NCBI GenBank assembly: GCA_023136145.1
Contig: JAGLRU010000223.1
Coordinates: forward strand, 1-6,802
Origin: Alphaproteobacteria bacterium
Lineage (GTDB): Bacteria; Pseudomonadota; Alphaproteobacteria; Micavibrionales; UBA2020
Reading direction: 5' to 3'
DNA: 6,802 nucleotides
Of this stretch, positions 5,057 through 6,802 are shown piece by piece. A program made the position numbers and the translations under genes. Numbering within the stretch: the stretch's first letter is position 1; each line of letters opens with the position of its first letter. The notes beneath the pieces are model-generated. The model saw only the letters and a program-made list of their open reading frames with translations, had not been told where the DNA came from and ran no database searches.

Positions 5057-6299
5057 GTTTATTCAACCTTCTCTCAAACTATTTTCGTACAAATTCTCTA
5101 CGTATCGAACGATAAAAAAGAGACTCCAATGTACCAACTTTATTCCGCTGTCCAGACTCTGTCTAGTTGTCATCCTTTTAACGATCTCTACTCCTTCCTC
5201 TTTTGCCTCTATTGTTCCACCCACGCAAGTGATGGAAGAAAAAGAAAAGGTAGTATTGAAAGATGTGGTGGCATTAAAAAAATTAAAGACAGAGAAAGTC
5301 ATCCTTCCAAAAACTCGACCTTTACCGCCCGCTCACATCGAGAATTACAACGCTCCGAAAAAAGAGACTCTTCCAGAAAAAAATACGGACGAAACCATCA
5401 CCCTGCCGGAATATCCGCCGGATGCTCGAATCTCACTTGGGAAACAGCAGACATACTCTGTGAGCGAAGAGGACACCATGCTGGACATAGCACGCTATTT
5501 CAATCTTGGGTTCGTTGAAATCCGCGCCGCAAATCCGAAAGTCGATTCATGGACACCCACACCAGGTAAACAGATAATCATTCCTTCTTTCAAGCTGCTG
5601 CCACGTACCAAACAGGAAGGCATCGTCGTAAATCTGGCACAGATGCGTATGTATTATTTTGAAGACCCTGAAAAAGAGCCAATGACTTTTCCCATCGGAA
5701 TTGGCCGCGAAGGGCTGCAAACTCCAACGGGAGAAACTACCATCATCCGCAAAGTAGCCGACCCGGTGTGGTACCCGACCGACCGGATGATTGAAGAAAA
5801 ACCAGAGCTTCCAGTTTTCGTTTCAGCCGGACCATCCAACCCACTCGGCACCCACGCGCTCTATCTGGGATGGCCGACTTTTCTGATACACGGATCCAAC
5901 AACCCTTGGGCCATAGGCCGCCGTGTTAGTTCAGGCTGTATGCGAATGTACCCAGAAGACATCATCAAGCTTTTTAACAAAGTAAATGTCGGCATCGAAG
6001 TTACTGTGGTCGATCAGCCTATTCTTGTGGGTAGGGTAGGTGATAATATTTATCTAGAAGCTAACCCGTCCATATCCCAAAGCAGCGAGATTGAAATTAA
6101 TGGGTTTCACACTGTCAAAGAAATGAGCGAAGAAATTAAAAAAGCAATCATTACTACAGCCAGAATTCCCACCGAACAGATTGACTGGGATATTGTCAAA
6201 AAGGTTGTCAAAGAACGCCTCGGCTATCCTGTCGTCATCAACCGGAAGCCGGAGCCCAGAAAGAAAAAACCAAAAACGAGAGGTCTTATTTACAACTAA
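5043..6299 (+). CDS. L,D-transpeptidase, LdtA/B/C (ErfK/YbiS/YcfS) type
   Basis: Periplasmic enzyme of 418 aa that cleaves the L-Lys/mDAP-D-Ala bond of tetrapeptides and transfers the peptide to another mDAP or, in some E. coli members, to the C-terminal Lys of Braun lipoprotein. Domains in order: a basic N-terminus and hydrophobic export signal (about 33-57, ending SFAS); a low-complexity Lys/Pro/Glu linker (60-130); a LysM-like peptidoglycan-binding segment (about 138-186, YSVSEEDTMLDIARYFNLG to GKQIIIPS); the YkuD catalytic domain (about 194-325), starting EGIVVNLAQMRMYYF, with FPIGIGREG, LIHGSNN (His283) and RRVSSGCMRM (Cys299 nucleophile); and a C-terminal module whose IDWDIVKKVVKERLGYPVVIN resembles the end of E. 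coli YbiS. The usual SHGC reads SSGC, as in E. coli LdtD (YcbB), so activity is expected. A basic tail RKPEPRKKKPKTRG follows. Overlap with the TPR gene implies translational coupling. The N-region is unusually long for a signal peptide. Confidence 0.93.
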   Translation: MRKSRFIQPSLKLFSYKFSTYRTIKKRLQCTNFIPLSRLCLVVILLTISTPSSFASIVPPTQVMEEKEKVVLKDVVALKKLKTEKVILPKTRPLPPAHIENYNAPKKETLPEKNTDETITLPEYPPDARISLGKQQTYSVSEEDTMLDIARYFNLGFVEIRAANPKVDSWTPTPGKQIIIPSFKLLPRTKQEGIVVNLAQMRMYYFEDPEKEPMTFPIGIGREGLQTPTGETTIIRKVADPVWYPTDRMIEEKPELPVFVSAGPSNPLGTHALYLGWPTFLIHGSNNPWAIGRRVSSGCMRMYPEDIIKLFNKVNVGIEVTVVDQPILVGRVGDNIYLEANPSISQSSEIEINGFHTVKEMSEEIKKAIITTARIPTEQIDWDIVKKVVKERLGYPVVINRKPEPRKKKPKTRGLIYN

Positions 6300-6326
6300 G
6301 ACATCTTCCGATTCCAGACTTTAAAA

Positions 6327-6458
6327 TTACTTACGCAAAGAATTGCTGAAAGTAACATCAGCTTCATACGTTGCGCTAGTATCAACCGCTTCTCCGGTTG
6401 TGCACGCAGCGAGCGACAGAAATGCGAACACAGAAAGTACCAATGTAAAACTTTTCAT
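6327..6458 (-). CDS. Small lipoprotein with C-terminal Arg-Lys
   Basis: Reading frame of 43 codons on the minus strand. The start ATG (6458-6456) has GAGGA 8 nt upstream (6471-6467), a strong ribosome site. MKSFTLVLSVFAFLSLAAC is a typical lipoprotein signal with lipobox LAAC, so Cys19 would be lipidated and the mature protein is only 25 residues: CTTGEAVDTSATYEADVTFSNSLRK. Position +2 is Thr, not Asp, so outer-membrane sorting is expected. The C-terminal Arg-Lys matches the end of Braun lipoprotein Lpp, whose terminal Lys is the L,D-transpeptidase attachment point, and a transpeptidase of that subfamily ends 27 nt away on the opposite strand. There is no Lpp-like heptad repeat, so homology is not claimed. 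An entericidin-like small lipoprotein is an alternative. The longer upstream extension of this frame overlaps the amidase gene and is not real. Confidence 0.75.
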   Translation of the reverse strand: MKSFTLVLSVFAFLSLAACTTGEAVDTSATYEADVTFSNSLRK

Positions 6459-6502
6459 TATAATAATCCTCTTTAACTGATAGACGTCCCTGAAACGAGA
6501 CA

Positions 6503-6532
6503 ATTGTACAACGCAACTACTAAGTTTGTGTA
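6503..6532 (-). promoter_or_regulatory. Possible promoter of the small lipoprotein
   Basis: On the minus strand TACACA (6532-6527) and TACAAT (6508-6503) are 18 bp apart, with four and five consensus matches respectively. The start of transcription would be near 6496, about 38 nt before the ATG. The palindrome TTGTACAA (6504-6511) overlaps the -10. The -35 match is weak, so readthrough from the amidase gene is an alternative. Confidence 0.3.
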
Positions 6533-6549
6533 CTACAGAAACACACGCA

Positions 6550-6561
6550 AGTCTATAGACT
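6550..6561. repeat. Perfect 12-bp palindrome AGTCTATAGACT
   Basis: A gapless palindrome lies between the amidase stop and the small lipoprotein start, about 18 bp upstream of the lipoprotein's possible -35. On the minus strand it follows a T-rich tract rather than preceding one, so it is not an intrinsic terminator for the amidase. It could be a dimeric regulator site. No known operator was recognised. Confidence 0.3.
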
Positions 6562-6592
6562 AAAAATAAACCCGTCGAAAAAATGTGGACAT

Positions 6593-6802
6593 TTATGGCT
6601 TCTGAAACGACTGCATTTTTTGGAAATAGGCATCTATCCCTTTCAGTATTGCTGTTGAAATTTTTCGTTGAAACTGCGCAGAACACATCAATTTAGCCTC
6701 TTTTGGATTGGACATGAACCCTGTTTCAATCAAGATTGACGGAATATCAGGAGCCTTCAAAACAGCGAACCCAGCAGACCTGTGTGAATTTGGCAACAGT
6801 CT
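6593..6802 (-). CDS. N-acetylmuramoyl-L-alanine amidase (Amidase_3), C-terminal end
   Basis: The last 69 residues of a minus-strand gene whose start lies beyond the window edge. Amidase_3 enzymes such as E. coli AmiA/B/C use zinc to cut the bond between N-acetylmuramic acid and L-Ala of the stem peptide during cell separation. SAGFAVLKAPDIPSILIETGFMSNPKEAKLM is the characteristic closing block of the family, and the Glu in IETGFMSN corresponds to the catalytic glutamate. The zinc ligands lie upstream and cannot be checked. The frame stays open to the window edge (RLLPNSHRS). Whether a signal peptide, AMIN or LysM domain exists upstream is not visible. The small lipoprotein follows 134 nt downstream in the same direction. 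Confidence 0.93.
   Translation of the reverse strand, partial: RLLPNSHRSAGFAVLKAPDIPSILIETGFMSNPKEAKLMCSAQFQRKISTAILKGIDAYFQKMQSFQKP

Noticed and set aside
5129..5518. 129-codon plus-strand frame inside the transpeptidase gene
   Set aside because: It is a shadow frame: its low-complexity sequence mirrors the Lys/Pro/Glu linker, and the overlapping frame is clearly the real protein.
6300..6326. Bidirectional terminator between the transpeptidase and the small lipoprotein
   Set aside because: The 27-nt gap shows no stable hairpin or T-run.
6459..6686. N-terminal extension of the small lipoprotein frame
   Set aside because: It overlaps the amidase in another frame and the added residues look non-coding, whereas ATG 6458 begins a clean lipoprotein signal with a strong ribosome site.

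Overview
The window looks like a chromosomal stretch from a moderately AT-rich alphaproteobacterium. The strongest hints are the type 2 (thioredoxin-reductase-like) ferredoxin/flavodoxin-NADP+ reductase with an alphaproteobacterial-style C-terminal tail (YTTSSTSLQEKLGVK), the LdtA/B/C-type L,D-transpeptidase and the AmiC-type amidase. The exact lineage cannot be fixed by reading alone. No phage, transposon or CRISPR structure is visible.

Layout. (1) Positions 1-130 hold no convincing gene but contain short direct repeats just beyond the 3' end of a tRNA-Ser(GGA), which is on the minus strand at 131-220 with its CCA encoded. (2) A divergent spacer (221-452) carries a tRNA promoter on the minus strand and a possible promoter for a plus-strand gene for a membrane LTA-synthase-like sulfatase-fold enzyme (453-2339). 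(3) A type 2 FNR (2384-3412) and an S66 serine carboxypeptidase (3423-4394) form a tight pair. (4) A secreted TPR protein (4517-5056) overlaps by 14 nt a LysM/YkuD L,D-transpeptidase (5043-6299). (5) On the minus strand, convergent with the transpeptidase, lie a 43-residue lipoprotein (6327-6458) and the C-terminal end of an N-acetylmuramoyl-L-alanine amidase (6593-6802, cut by the window edge).

Much of the window concerns the cell envelope: polymer headgroup transfer at the inner membrane (sulfatase-fold enzyme), trimming of tetrapeptides (S66), L,D-crosslinking or protein anchoring (L,D-transpeptidase) and septal peptidoglycan cleavage (amidase). The FNR is metabolic, supplying reduced ferredoxin/flavodoxin chemistry.

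Two observations stand out. First, the FNR promoter and first 11 or so codons are present a second time, degraded, immediately upstream of the TPR gene. The two copies are direct repeats flanking the FNR-S66 block. Both place a promoter so close to an ATG that a leaderless transcript is predicted. Second, the tiny lipoprotein has a LAAC lipobox and ends in Arg-Lys, the same C-terminal dipeptide as Braun lipoprotein. It sits next to an L,D-transpeptidase of the subfamily that in E. coli ties Lpp to peptidoglycan, so it is a candidate minimal peptidoglycan-anchored lipoprotein. That function is inference.
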